Made by a program: the position numbers and the translations under genes. Shown here in pieces: positions 33,601 to 42,303 of a DNA stretch of 64,000 nucleotides (the stretch's first letter is position 1; every line of letters begins with the position of its first letter). Source of the stretch: an uncultured bacterium (GTDB taxonomy: Bacteria; Bacillota_I; Bacilli_A; RFN20; CAG-826); the NCBI GenBank assembly GCA_949290395.1, contig CASERQ010000003.1, positions 1-64,000 of the forward strand, in the 5' to 3' direction. The notes beneath the pieces are model-generated. The model was not told the origin of the DNA. It saw only the letters and a program-made list of their open reading frames with translations, and made no database searches.

Positions 33601-34892
33601 ACACCTTAAATATTGCTTTAATTTCGCTTGGATGTGCTAAAAATCAAGTTGATAGCGAAGCGATTTTAGCTCTTTTTGAAAAACCATATTTTAATATTAC
33701 AAGTTCTTTAAATGAGGCAGATGTTATTTTAATTAACACCTGTGGTTTTATTCTTCCAGCAAAAGAAGAAAATATTAATGTTATTTTAGATACTCTTAAA
33801 TATAAGAAAAAAGTTGTAGTTGTTGGTTGCCTTGTTGAAAGATATTTAGATGAACTTAAAGAAGCTATTCCTGAAGTTGGTTTACGGGTACCTTTTAAAG
33901 ATGAATATACAAAATTACCTGGTTTAATTTCTAAACTTTTTAATAACGAAGTTAAGATACCTACCTTTGATATTACTCGAAGAATTAATGATGATCGAGC
34001 AATCACATATTTAAAAATCGCAGAAGGCTGTGATAAGTTTTGCTCGTATTGTGCAATTCCTTATATAAGAGGACGCTTTATTTCTTATCCTTTAGAAGAT
34101 TTAGTGTCTTATGCTAAAAAAGTAGCAGATGAAGGTGTCAAAGAACTAGTTTTAATTGCACAAGATCCAACAAGCTATGGAAAAGATTTTTCAGAAAAAA
34201 AGCCTAGTTTAGTGGACTTATTGACTGAAATCGACAAAATTGAAGGAATTGAATTTATTAAAACTTTATATTTATATCCTGAAGGACTTAGTGATGAATT
34301 AATTGAATTTATCAAGACTCATCCAAAGTGTTCACACTATTTTGATATACCTTTACAACATATAAATAATAAGATTTTAAAATCTATGAATAGAAAAGAC
34401 GATAAGGAAAAAATTGTTAATCTTATTAAAAAGATTAGAAAAGAAATTCCTGATGCAATTTTAAGAACAACGCTTATTGTTGGTTTTCCTGGAGAAACTA
34501 AAAAAGAATTTATAGAACTTAAGAATTTTGTTAAACAATTTAAATTTAATCACTTAGGTGTTTTTACGTATAGCGCTGAAGAAGGCACGATGGCTTATGC
34601 TTTGCCTCATAAAGTTCGTGAATCAACAACGATAAAAAGAAAGAGCGAAATTATGGAAGAGCAAGCTAAAATTTCTTATGCCTTAAATAAAGAATTAATA
34701 GGAAGAGAATTTAAAGCTCTTGTTATCGAAGAAAAAAATAACGAGTATCTTTTAAGTACTGATTATAATGCTCCTGATGATGTTGACGGGAAAGTAATAT
34801 TATTTAAAAAGAAAGCTCATAATGTAGGCGATGTAATCAAAGTAAAAGTTACTAATTCTTTTGTTTACGATCTTATTGTTGAAGAAATTTAA
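33597..34892 (+). CDS. rimO: ribosomal protein S12 methylthiotransferase
   Basis: RimO adds a methylthio group to an Asp of S12 using two iron-sulfur clusters and SAM. The N-terminal cluster cysteines are C13 (LGCAKNQVDSE), C49 and C78, and the radical SAM cluster has C145, C149 and C152 (CDKFCSYC). The C-terminal TRAM domain follows residue 365. Length of 431 is normal. The RimO signature LGCAKNQVDSE separates it from MiaB. Its start overlaps the malQ stop as ATGA. Confidence 0.95.
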   Translation: MNTLNIALISLGCAKNQVDSEAILALFEKPYFNITSSLNEADVILINTCGFILPAKEENINVILDTLKYKKKVVVVGCLVERYLDELKEAIPEVGLRVPFKDEYTKLPGLISKLFNNEVKIPTFDITRRINDDRAITYLKIAEGCDKFCSYCAIPYIRGRFISYPLEDLVSYAKKVADEGVKELVLIAQDPTSYGKDFSEKKPSLVDLLTEIDKIEGIEFIKTLYLYPEGLSDELIEFIKTHPKCSHYFDIPLQHINNKILKSMNRKDDKEKIVNLIKKIRKEIPDAILRTTLIVGFPGETKKEFIELKNFVKQFKFNHLGVFTYSAEEGTMAYALPHKVRESTTIKRKSEIMEEQAKISYALNKELIGREFKALVIEEKNNEYLLSTDYNAPDDVDGKVILFKKKAHNVGDVIKVKVTNSFVYDLIVEEI

Positions 34893-35024
34893 TATTTTTA
34901 AAAATATTTTTAATTTTTTTACTCATCACTATTGTTGTATATAGTGAAGGAGGTTAAAAATAAGAAAATAAAGCGCGTGATTGGCGCGTGATGGTTGAAG
35001 AAACTAAGCGATTAATTTCACACA
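34893..35024. other. left flank of the TnpB element
   Basis: An 18-bp palindrome AATATTTTTAAAAATATT overlaps the rimO stop (34891-34908). A 7-bp hairpin with arms TCACTAT and ATAGTGA (34926-34947) is followed by AAGGAGGT without a start codon behind it. Then come two direct copies of GCGCGTGAT (34973-34981 and 34984-34992). These could mark the left end of the mobile element, but no precise end can be assigned. Confidence 0.4.
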
Positions 35025-36278
35025 ATGTTGCCTATTTTTAAAAATATTAAAATGTATGACACAATTTATCGAAAAGTAGACTCTTATAGACTTTACCCAA
35101 CTAAAGAACAAGAAAAATTTTTAGACAAGGAATTTGATTTTTATTACAGGCTCCAAAAGTATATTTATAAAGCGATTAATGCTAGATTTAGCTTTTATAA
35201 GCCATTTAATCATAATATTCCGCCAGGAGAACTTAGACCTTTTGTCCTAGGTATTTTAAAAAGATTCAGAGAATCTAAAAAGTATAATTTTTCAAATTAT
35301 CTTTATAATGACCATTTTGCTTATGTTGCTGAGAAAGTTTTTCTTCGCTTTGAAAGAAAGAAAATTCATTATTCAGATAAAAAGCAACCTGATTTCACTA
35401 TTAATGATTATGAAAAATCGACTATTAAACTTGCAGAATCTTCTTTAAAACTAGTGTGGAATCAAGCTATTTTCGCTCTTAACTCAACAAAAATAAATAT
35501 TAGACCTAAAAATCTTGAGTTTAGAAGTTATAAAACAATGATGCTTACTAAAACTCAAGGAAGGTATTACTTAAAATGTATTTATTATAAAAGAAGAGAA
35601 CAAGTTGAACCAGAAGCACTAGCTTGTGGAATTGATGTAGGAATTAGGACTAATATTACGGTTGTTGATTCAGAAAACAATGTTACTAAGTTTAATCTAG
35701 ATCGAAAAGCAATAGATGCAGCTATGGATAGAATTGTTAAGATTAGACAATTTTATCGAGAAACTTTAAAGAAAAACGGAAATAATAAAGATACGAAGAA
35801 TGCTCAAAAGCTTCTTACTAAACTAACAAGAGCGTTTGAAAGATTGACAAATGTTAGAACGTTTCAATATAACCAAATTGCAGAAATTATTTGTAGAAAA
35901 TATCAATATATTTGTATTGAAGATGTTTGCATTGAAGAAATGTATGAAATGGTTAATCTAAGAACACAATTAAATAAGTATAAATTCTCTGCTTTCTTTA
36001 GAGCGCTTCAAATAAAAGCTGAAAAATATAATCGAAAGTTAATTAGAGCAAATAGATATTTTAAGTCGAGTCAAATATGCTCAAAATGTGGCGTTGTCCA
36101 TAATGAAATGAACAGCTGGAAAGAATTTAAAGACCAACTTGAATGTGAATGCGGCTATAAGGTTGATCGAGATGTAAACGCCGCTAAAAACCTTCTAGAT
36201 TATTGCATCAGAATCTGCAAATTAAATCCTAATACTTTTGTAAGACAAGAAAGATACGAACAACTAAAATTGTTCTAA
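35025..36278 (+). CDS. tnpB: TnpB family RNA-guided nuclease of an IS200/IS605- or IS607-type element
   Basis: TnpB is the ancestor of Cas12, a transposon-encoded nuclease guided by an RNA made from the element's right end. The RuvC residues are D204 (CGIDVGIRTN), E299 (CIEDV) and D383 (DRDVNAAKN). The zinc ribbon has C352, C355, C374 and C376. The 417-residue chain is intact. No TnpA transposase is adjacent, so the element cannot move by itself. The start at 35025 lacks a ribosome site; an ATG at 35052 (MYDTIYRKVDSYRLYPTKEQ) may be the true start, since homologues begin near that point. Confidence 0.9.
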   Translation: MLPIFKNIKMYDTIYRKVDSYRLYPTKEQEKFLDKEFDFYYRLQKYIYKAINARFSFYKPFNHNIPPGELRPFVLGILKRFRESKKYNFSNYLYNDHFAYVAEKVFLRFERKKIHYSDKKQPDFTINDYEKSTIKLAESSLKLVWNQAIFALNSTKINIRPKNLEFRSYKTMMLTKTQGRYYLKCIYYKRREQVEPEALACGIDVGIRTNITVVDSENNVTKFNLDRKAIDAAMDRIVKIRQFYRETLKKNGNNKDTKNAQKLLTKLTRAFERLTNVRTFQYNQIAEIICRKYQYICIEDVCIEEMYEMVNLRTQLNKYKFSAFFRALQIKAEKYNRKLIRANRYFKSSQICSKCGVVHNEMNSWKEFKDQLECECGYKVDRDVNAAKNLLDYCIRICKLNPNTFVRQERYEQLKLF

Positions 36279-36340
36279 AAAATATTTTTAGTTTAGATTT
36301 GAGAGGTTTTTTGCTGAATTCCTCTCAAAAAGCAGTAGAC
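36258..36340 (+). ncRNA. candidate omega RNA (right-end RNA) region of tnpB
   Basis: TnpB guide RNAs overlap the 3' end of the gene and run to the element's right end. Here a hairpin GAACAA-6-TTGTTC (36258-36275) covers the last codons, and a second one with 8-bp arms TTGAGAGG / CCTCTCAA and a 14-base loop lies at 36299-36328. The end of the element and the guide part are not defined. This is inference from the family. Confidence 0.35.
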
Positions 36341-36400
36341 GAAGATAGTTAAATGGTATAGGTCAAAGATTGGGGTGAGGTTCGAACTGCGTCGGCACCA
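36337..36400 (+). pseudogene. tRNA-Thr-like remnant A
   Basis: The D-arm GATAGTTAAATGGTATA (36344-36360) is identical to that of the intact tRNA-Thr on the opposite strand, and the 3' end retains GTTCGAACTGCGTCGGCACCA in pieces (TTCGAA loop, CTGCG stem, GGCACCA). The anticodon arm is replaced by unrelated bases and the acceptor stem no longer pairs. Confidence 0.6.
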
Positions 36401-36401
36401 C

Positions 36402-36429
36402 AACAAAAAAAGACTGTTTCCAGTCTTTT
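36402..36429 (-). terminator. terminator of tRNA-Thr
   Basis: On the minus strand AAAAGACTG-GAAA-CAGTCTTTT is followed by further T residues. The tetraloop is of the GNRA type. Confidence 0.88.
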
Positions 36430-36440
36430 GTTTGTAAGGG

Positions 36441-36514
36441 TGGTGCCTTGACGCAGAATCGAACTACGAACAAGTCCTTACCATGGACCCGTTATACCAT
36501 TTAACTATCAAGGC
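36441..36514 (-). tRNA. tRNA-Thr (GGT)
   Basis: On the minus strand: acceptor GCCTTGA/TCAAGGC, D stem GTTA/TAAC, anticodon stem GGTCC/GGACT with loop ATGGTAA (anticodon GGT), T arm CGTAG-TTCGATT-CTGCG, discriminator A and encoded CCA. All arms pair with one G-T each in the anticodon and T stems. Confidence 0.92.
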
Positions 36515-36527
36515 TAACTGCTTTAAT

Positions 36528-36556
36528 ATCATATAGGAAAGTTAGATAACCTGCAA
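36528..36556 (-). promoter_or_regulatory. promoter of tRNA-Thr
   Basis: On the minus strand TTGCAG (36551-36556), a 17-base spacer and TATGAT (36528-36533) lie 13 bases before the mature 5' end. The -35 falls inside the neighbouring tRNA-like remnant. Confidence 0.7.
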
Positions 36557-36644
36557 GAGTAAAATGGTATAACGGGCCTGAACCTTTAGACAAGCTAAAG
36601 CTTCTAACTTTGGTCCGTAGTTCGATTCTTCGTACAAGGCACTT
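36551..36644 (+). pseudogene. tRNA-Thr-like remnant B with a hairpin inserted in the anticodon arm
   Basis: On the plus strand it shares AAATGGTATAACGGG and the T arm CGTAGTTCGATTCTTCG plus ACAAGGCA with the intact tRNA-Thr. Between them the anticodon arm is expanded by about 20 bases that form a perfect hairpin CTTTAG-acaag-CTAAAG (36584-36600). The 3' end is CTT instead of CCA. It is not a functional tRNA by the usual rules. Confidence 0.6.
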
Positions 36645-36723
36645 CTCTGTTTAATAACAAAGCAAATTTTTAATTAAAGTTTTTTAAATCGCATGTCTTT
36701 TTTGTCGTTTATTTAAGTGCCAC

Positions 36724-36766
36724 TTAACTATTTAAAAATAACTCAATATAATTATTACATAACATG
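36724..36766 (+). promoter_or_regulatory. promoter of the ABC exporter operon, leaderless start
   Basis: TTAACT at 36724-36729, a 17-base spacer and TATAAT at 36747-36752 precede the ATG at 36764 by 11 bases. No ribosome binding site is present. Confidence 0.65.
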
Positions 36767-37693
36767 AGCTTAGAAAATCAAAGCAGTATTGAAGTTATTA
36801 ATTTGGTTAAAGATTACGGAGAAGGCCGTGGAGTTTTTGATGTATCTTTTAAGATCAATTCTGGTGAATGTTTTGGTTTTTTAGGACCTAATGGAGCAGG
36901 AAAAAGCACAACAATTAGACATATTTTAGGTTTTTGTAAGCCTGATAGTGGTCGATGCTTAATTAATGGGAAAGATCCAATTAAATATCATGATGAGATA
37001 TTTGAAAAAGTAGGATATTTACCAGGAGAAATTTCACTTCCTAATTCTTTTACTGGAAAAGAATTTTTAAAGATGCAATCTGATTTAAAAAAGATAAAAA
37101 ATAAAGAATATCTTGAAAAACTTATTAAAAGATTTGATGTCGATATTAATTTAAACTGCAAAGAAATGTCTTTAGGAATGAAAAGGAGACTAGCCATTGT
37201 AAATTGCTTTATGAATGATCCTGATATCTTAATTTTAGATGAACCTACAAGTGGCTTAGACTTATCCATGCAACAAGAATTTATTAAATTAATTGTTGAA
37301 GAAAGAGAAAAAAATAAAACTATTTTATTTTCTAGTCATATATTTAGCGAAATTAAAGATACTTCTAATCGAATTGCTATTATAAAAGATGGAAAAATAA
37401 TTAGTGAATTTCCTAAAGAAGAATATAACGAGAAAAGTAGTGTTAAGTATTTTATAAAATTTAAAAACTTAACTTCATTTAATTCTTTTACTAAAAGGTT
37501 TAATTTTGGTGAAATAGAGAAATCTGATAAAGAAAGCTTATCAATGGATGTAAAACTTACTCATGATTTAACAGAGAAATTTTTAAAGTTACTAACTCCT
37601 AATAAAGTTATATATATAAAAGAGATTAAAAAAACTCTGGAAGAAAAGTTCTTAAGTTATTATAAAGAAGATAAGAGTTATCAAGGCGTCTGA
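36764..37693 (+). CDS. ABC transporter ATP-binding protein
   Basis: This is the first of two nucleotide-binding proteins of an ABC-2 type exporter. Walker A is GPNGAGKST (residues 41-49), the signature is a LSGG variant (MSLGMKRRLAI) and Walker B is LILDEPTSGLD. A C-terminal regulatory part of about 80 residues follows. Length is 309. The downstream ATPase shares one base with its stop (TGATG). The substrate is not evident. Confidence 0.93.
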   Translation: MSLENQSSIEVINLVKDYGEGRGVFDVSFKINSGECFGFLGPNGAGKSTTIRHILGFCKPDSGRCLINGKDPIKYHDEIFEKVGYLPGEISLPNSFTGKEFLKMQSDLKKIKNKEYLEKLIKRFDVDINLNCKEMSLGMKRRLAIVNCFMNDPDILILDEPTSGLDLSMQQEFIKLIVEEREKNKTILFSSHIFSEIKDTSNRIAIIKDGKIISEFPKEEYNEKSSVKYFIKFKNLTSFNSFTKRFNFGEIEKSDKESLSMDVKLTHDLTEKFLKLLTPNKVIYIKEIKKTLEEKFLSYYKEDKSYQGV

Positions 37694-38580
37694 TGGAAGA
37701 GATTTTAAGTTTAAAAAATGTAACAAAAGATTACAAAAATAATAGAGGTCTTTTTGATGTGTCTTTTGACATAAAAAAACATGAGTTTTGCGGGATTATT
37801 GGTGAAAATGGGGCTGGTAAGACAACTTTAATGCGTGCAATAATGGGCTTTATTTCTTTAGATAAAGGCGATATTTTTGTCGATTCATTAGACGTAAAAA
37901 AGAATAACTTAGATATAAAAAATAAGATAGCTTATGTTCCTGGAGAGATTAATTATCCAGATTTAAGTAATGGAAAAATCTTTTTGGACCTTCAAAAAGA
38001 ACTCGATGATTCTTTTAAAAAAGAAAAAGCTAATGAATATATAAAAAAATTTCAGCTTGATATAAGAGCAAATCCACGAAAAATGTCTAAAGGAATGAAA
38101 GAGAAATTAGCTCTTATAACCGCTCTTTCAAAAGATAAAGATATCTATCTTTTAGATGAAGCAACAACTGGTCTTGATCCTTTAATGAGAGAAGTTTTTA
38201 TTGAAGTTCTTTTAGAAAAGAAGAAAGAAGACAAAACCTTACTGATGAGTTCGAATAACTTTGAGGAAATTGAAAGAGTTTGCGATAGAGTTATTTATTT
38301 ATCAAACGGCAAAGTTGTTTTAGATTTAAATATTAAAGAAATTCTAAATAAAGATTTAATGGTATTTTCTATTAGATTAAAGGATATAAATAAATTTTCA
38401 CGTGAAAATAGCGATTTTGAAATTTTAAACTTTGATACTGCAGAAAATGAAATAACTTTTCTTATTGAAGTTTCAAAAATACCGATATTTATCGATAAAA
38501 TATCAAAGTTAAATATTCTCTCATTACAAGAGCATAAATTCTCTTTAGAAGAATATATTAATTTAAAAATGAGGTCGTAG
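37693..38580 (+). CDS. ABC transporter ATP-binding protein
   Basis: This is the second ATPase, 295 residues. Walker A is GENGAGKTT (37-45), Walker B is YLLDEATTGLD, and the signature is again a variant (MSKGMKEKLAL). In the Walker B region Pro of the usual DEP is replaced by Ala. Pairing of two different ATPases with one permease suggests a heteromeric ATPase pair. It lies between the first ATPase and the permease. Confidence 0.93.
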   Translation: MEEILSLKNVTKDYKNNRGLFDVSFDIKKHEFCGIIGENGAGKTTLMRAIMGFISLDKGDIFVDSLDVKKNNLDIKNKIAYVPGEINYPDLSNGKIFLDLQKELDDSFKKEKANEYIKKFQLDIRANPRKMSKGMKEKLALITALSKDKDIYLLDEATTGLDPLMREVFIEVLLEKKKEDKTLLMSSNNFEEIERVCDRVIYLSNGKVVLDLNIKEILNKDLMVFSIRLKDINKFSRENSDFEILNFDTAENEITFLIEVSKIPIFIDKISKLNILSLQEHKFSLEEYINLKMRS

Positions 38581-38583
38581 AGT

Positions 38584-40833
38584 ATGAAGAAGCCTAAGTT
38601 TTTTTCCTTTGCAATTTTTAAGGAAAGTTTTAAAAGTAACATTGTAAGTTTATCAATAGTTGGCGTAGGAAATGCAATTATTGCTTTAGTCGTTATCCTT
38701 ATCTTATCGACTTTATCATTAAATAGTACAAAACAATCAATGCAAAATATGTTCAACACCGCTAATCTTGAACATACCTTAAAATTAGGAAGTAGTGGTG
38801 GTTATCTTGCTTTTAGTGAGATAGTTGAAGCTCACGCAAAAACATTGCCTGAAGCTGAAAATTATTTGATAACTGCTTATGATGCTTACGATACTTCCAT
38901 ATCTTTATTAAATGGTGAATATAATTCTGCTCTTACTGGTTTTAGAGTTATATACCAAGGAGCTTATTTTATTTCTACAGCCGATACTGAAGAAGCAAAG
39001 CATGAAGAAGCAAAAACAATTGCCCTAGATGGCTTAGATACAGTCTTGAATTTAGGTGACTTTAGTGAAAATGAATTAGTTTTAATAAACGAATTTGCAG
39101 GTAACTTTTTAGATGAAGTTCATGCTTCTCCTAATTCTAATCTTGATGGATGGATAAGAGTTTCTCTTGAAGAATCAGTGAAAAACTTTGCAGAAACCAC
39201 ATTAAATTTAGGTGAAGGCGTTGGAGCTCTTCTTTATAGTTCAATTGAAAGTGCTGAAAAAAAGGTTGATGAAGATCCAGAAAACAAGCAACAAATCATT
39301 CAAGAAACAATTACTGAACTCGCTGGTTTTGCTCTAGATTTTGATGAAAATATAATTAATACAGTAATTGATATTATGCTTACAAATTATCTCGCTGATA
39401 CCGAGAGTTATTTAAATAATACTGTTTTAGAGGGCACTGAAATAGGTTATAAGGATGAAACATATTTTGAAATTATAGACACTATTGTTCAAGATCTCCT
39501 TAATTCAACAATGTATTATGAGTTTTTGCCAGACTTCGAAGTGGATTATATAACAAATGAACTTGGCGAACCAATTTATTATGGTGCAAACGGAGAAGAA
39601 GTCGTAATCCAAAATATTGCCGATAGAGATAAATTAGTTCCTGTAAAAGACAATATGGGTCTTTATTCTAATTTCTTAGAAAAAATGCATAAAGAAATGA
39701 TTACAGGTACGCCTTACACCGAAGAAGAAAAAGCAAAAGCCCAAGAAGAAGCTCAAGAATATTTTGATACTTTTTATCCTTTATTAAGAGAATTTTATCT
39801 TGAATACTTAGGGAATAAAGATGCTTATTATGATTCAACAAATCAAGTTGTTTTAAAAGAAAATATTGTAAGTAGAGTTTGTGGGATTGTAAAAGAGCAA
39901 GCAATTAATATTATTCCATCTTTTTTTGGAGTTGCTTCAATTGATGAGGTAACAAAAGAAAATATTGGTCTCTCTGGGGATGATCTTTTAAATAAAGCTT
40001 ATGATTATTCTTTAGCCGCTATTTCTATCTTTGATCAAGAAGTAAAAAATGAATTAGAAGAAGGAAGAAGCACAACTGATGCTATGATGATTGCCATAAA
40101 TAGAGCATCATCGAGCCTCATAGACGAACTTCCTGCTGATATTTCATTTAAACTTGATGACCTCGCTTCAAGAAATTTATATGGACTTGTTGTTGGTGTA
40201 ATTTTATTCTCAATTGCAGGATTATTACTTCCAATTGTTTATTCTATCTTAACTGCTAATGGACTTGTTGCTCAACAAGTCGAAAGCGGTTCTTTAGCTT
40301 TTACGCTTTCTGCTCCAATAAAAAGGTCAACAATTATCGTTTCAAAAGCCATTTACTTTATATTTGCAATTACTTCAATGTTTCTCGTTTTATTCTTATT
40401 TAGTGTAATTGGTCGAGAAATTGGAATTGCAATAGGCGGGACTGATTTTATAGAAAGTTTGGCGATAAAAGATTTAGCTCTTTATAGTCTTGGCTCATAT
40501 CTAGTAAGTTTAGCAATAAGTGGAATTTGTTTCTTAACTAGCTCAATATTTAATAAGTCAAAGTATGCAATTGGCGTGGGCGGTGGAATTTCTATATTCT
40601 TCCTTGTTGCCTCAATTCTTGGATTATTTGGTTCAGAGGTCATGCCACTTGCTTTAAGAATTGACTCAATGAATTTCTTTAACTATTTAACAATTATTAG
40701 CTTCTTTAACGTTAATTCAATACTTAATGGAACAAGTTTATTCTATTATTTGCTTATACCTTTAGTTGCCATATCTGTAGTAACATATGTAGTAGGATGC
40801 TATATATTTACTAAGAAGGACTTACCTCTATAG
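38584..40833 (+). CDS. ABC-2 type permease with large extracytoplasmic domain
   Basis: The protein is 749 residues. One membrane segment (about residues 21-43) is followed by roughly 490 hydrophilic, acidic residues that should lie outside the cell, and about six membrane segments form the C-terminal 220 residues (beginning VVGVILFSIAGLLLPIVYSIL). The topology is that of ABC-2 permeases with an inserted ectodomain. The motif QVESGSLAFTLSAPIKRSTIIVSK before the third helix is typical of ABC-2 coupling helices. Four bases separate it from the ATPase gene. Confidence 0.88.
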   Translation: MKKPKFFSFAIFKESFKSNIVSLSIVGVGNAIIALVVILILSTLSLNSTKQSMQNMFNTANLEHTLKLGSSGGYLAFSEIVEAHAKTLPEAENYLITAYDAYDTSISLLNGEYNSALTGFRVIYQGAYFISTADTEEAKHEEAKTIALDGLDTVLNLGDFSENELVLINEFAGNFLDEVHASPNSNLDGWIRVSLEESVKNFAETTLNLGEGVGALLYSSIESAEKKVDEDPENKQQIIQETITELAGFALDFDENIINTVIDIMLTNYLADTESYLNNTVLEGTEIGYKDETYFEIIDTIVQDLLNSTMYYEFLPDFEVDYITNELGEPIYYGANGEEVVIQNIADRDKLVPVKDNMGLYSNFLEKMHKEMITGTPYTEEEKAKAQEEAQEYFDTFYPLLREFYLEYLGNKDAYYDSTNQVVLKENIVSRVCGIVKEQAINIIPSFFGVASIDEVTKENIGLSGDDLLNKAYDYSLAAISIFDQEVKNELEEGRSTTDAMMIAINRASSSLIDELPADISFKLDDLASRNLYGLVVGVILFSIAGLLLPIVYSILTANGLVAQQVESGSLAFTLSAPIKRSTIIVSKAIYFIFAITSMFLVLFLFSVIGREIGIAIGGTDFIESLAIKDLALYSLGSYLVSLAISGICFLTSSIFNKSKYAIGVGGGISIFFLVASILGLFGSEVMPLALRIDSMNFFNYLTIISFFNVNSILNGTSLFYYLLIPLVAISVVTYVVGCYIFTKKDLPL

Positions 40834-40842
40834 GAGAAACTT

Positions 40843-41244
40843 ATGAAAATTGCTTTAATTGCTCACAATCAAAAAAAGCCAGAAATGATTGCTCTTTGTA
40901 TTAAATATAAAGATGTTTTAGAAGGTCACGATTTATGTGCAACCGGAACAACAGGTAAACTTGTTTCAAGTGCAACAAATTTAAAAATTCGTTGTATGAA
41001 AAGTGGTCCCCTTGGCGGAGACCAACAAATCGGCTCTATGATTGCTGATAGCGCTTTAGATCTTGTTATATTTTTACGTGATCCATTAACCGCTCAACCT
41101 CATGAACCTGATGTAAATGCTTTATTAAGACTTTGTGATGTTACAAACACTCCACTTGCAACCAATATTTCAAGCGCTGAAATCATGCTTAATGCATTAA
41201 AAAATGGAGTTTATGTAAAGCATGGCGCTGATGAATTTAATTAG
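40843..41244 (+). CDS. mgsA: methylglyoxal synthase
   Basis: MgsA converts dihydroxyacetone phosphate to methylglyoxal, an overflow branch of glycolysis. The 133-residue protein has the family blocks [36 protein letters not shown] and [15 protein letters not shown], with the catalytic Asp and His residues. A TAGGAGAA site precedes it, nine bases behind the permease gene. Its stop overlaps the convergent ldh gene by four bases. Confidence 0.96.
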   Translation: MKIALIAHNQKKPEMIALCIKYKDVLEGHDLCATGTTGKLVSSATNLKIRCMKSGPLGGDQQIGSMIADSALDLVIFLRDPLTAQPHEPDVNALLRLCDVTNTPLATNISSAEIMLNALKNGVYVKHGADEFN

Positions 41245-42191
41245 ATATTAAGTTCTTTATATTGTTTCTTTAAAGTTTTTGCACTTTCGATAAGTTTTAA
41301 AACTTCATCGTAACTATAATTTAAACTTAAGATTTTAATAATGCCTTTATTTCCAATTATTGCAGGTAATGATAGATAAACATCATCAATTTCATTATTG
41401 AATTTGTTCTTAATTAAAGTTGATACTGTAAGTACACTTTTTTGATTATTAAGAATTGTTTCAACGATTTTTGCTGTAGAAAGAGCAATTGCATAAAATG
41501 TTGCGCCTTTTTTATCAATAATTTCATAGGCAGCGTTTTTAACTTCTTCATGAAGTTTGCTTAATCTTTCGCGTGGATTACCTTCTTGTTCGTTCGAATA
41601 ATATTCAAGAAGTGGTGATTCGGCAATATTTGCAACAGAAAAAGCACTAACTTCACTATCTCCATGTTCACCAATAACATAAGCATGAACATTGCGTGGA
41701 TCGATTTCGGCATCTTCTGAAATTGAGTATCTTAATCTTGCGGAGTCCAAAACAGTTCCACTACCAATTACTCTAGAAGAATCGATTCCTAATTTTTTAT
41801 AAGTATAATAACTTAAGATATCAACAGGGTTAGTAACAACTAAAATTACCATTGTATCGTCAATATAAGGCTTAATATTTTCTAAGATTGAGTCAAAAAC
41901 TCTCATGTTTCTTTTTAAAAGATCAAGACGAGTTTCGCCTTCTTTTTGAGCGACTCCTGCTGTAATTATAATGACATGAGCATCCTTACAATCTGTATAA
42001 TCTCCTGCTTTAATTATTTTAGGAGAAACAAAAGGCATACCATGTTTCATATCCAAAATATCGCCTTCAGCTTTTCTTTTATTTAAGTCGATAATAACGA
42101 TTTCATTTACATAATCTTGTAAGAGTAATGTATAAGCAGTTGTGCTCCCAACAGCTCCATCTCCGATAATAACAACTTTTCTATTGTCCAT
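41241..42191 (-). CDS. ldh: L-lactate dehydrogenase
   Basis: LDH reduces pyruvate to lactate with NADH and regenerates NAD in fermentation. The NAD-binding [10 protein letters not shown] is at residues 10-19, the substrate region has [15 protein letters not shown], and the catalytic His is in GEHGDSEV. The ATG at 42191 is chosen because GGAGGTGTTAGG is directly upstream; a longer reading to 42227 would bypass that site. 317 residues, normal. Confidence 0.95.
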   Translation of the reverse strand: MDNRKVVIIGDGAVGSTTAYTLLLQDYVNEIVIIDLNKRKAEGDILDMKHGMPFVSPKIIKAGDYTDCKDAHVIIITAGVAQKEGETRLDLLKRNMRVFDSILENIKPYIDDTMVILVVTNPVDILSYYTYKKLGIDSSRVIGSGTVLDSARLRYSISEDAEIDPRNVHAYVIGEHGDSEVSAFSVANIAESPLLEYYSNEQEGNPRERLSKLHEEVKNAAYEIIDKKGATFYAIALSTAKIVETILNNQKSVLTVSTLIKNKFNNEIDDVYLSLPAIIGNKGIIKILSLNYSYDEVLKLIESAKTLKKQYKELNI

Positions 42192-42303
42192 CCTAACACC
42201 TCCAAAAAATATTTTAATATTCTTCAATTTTTTTTAAATAAATATGATTAATGTAGGCGCTTACATGGTAAAATAATTAAGTGAATAATCAGGAGGAAAA
42301 AAG

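Noticed and set aside
34891-36290. AAATATTTTTA-type strings on both sides of tnpB as transposon ends
   Set aside because: Such strings are low-complexity and common in this AT-rich DNA; they cannot fix the ends.
37780-37800. GAGTTTTGCGGGATT inside the second ABC ATPase gene resembles the dispersed repeat core
   Set aside because: It encodes the normal residues EFCGII before Walker A, and the flanking positions do not match the consensus, so it is chance similarity.
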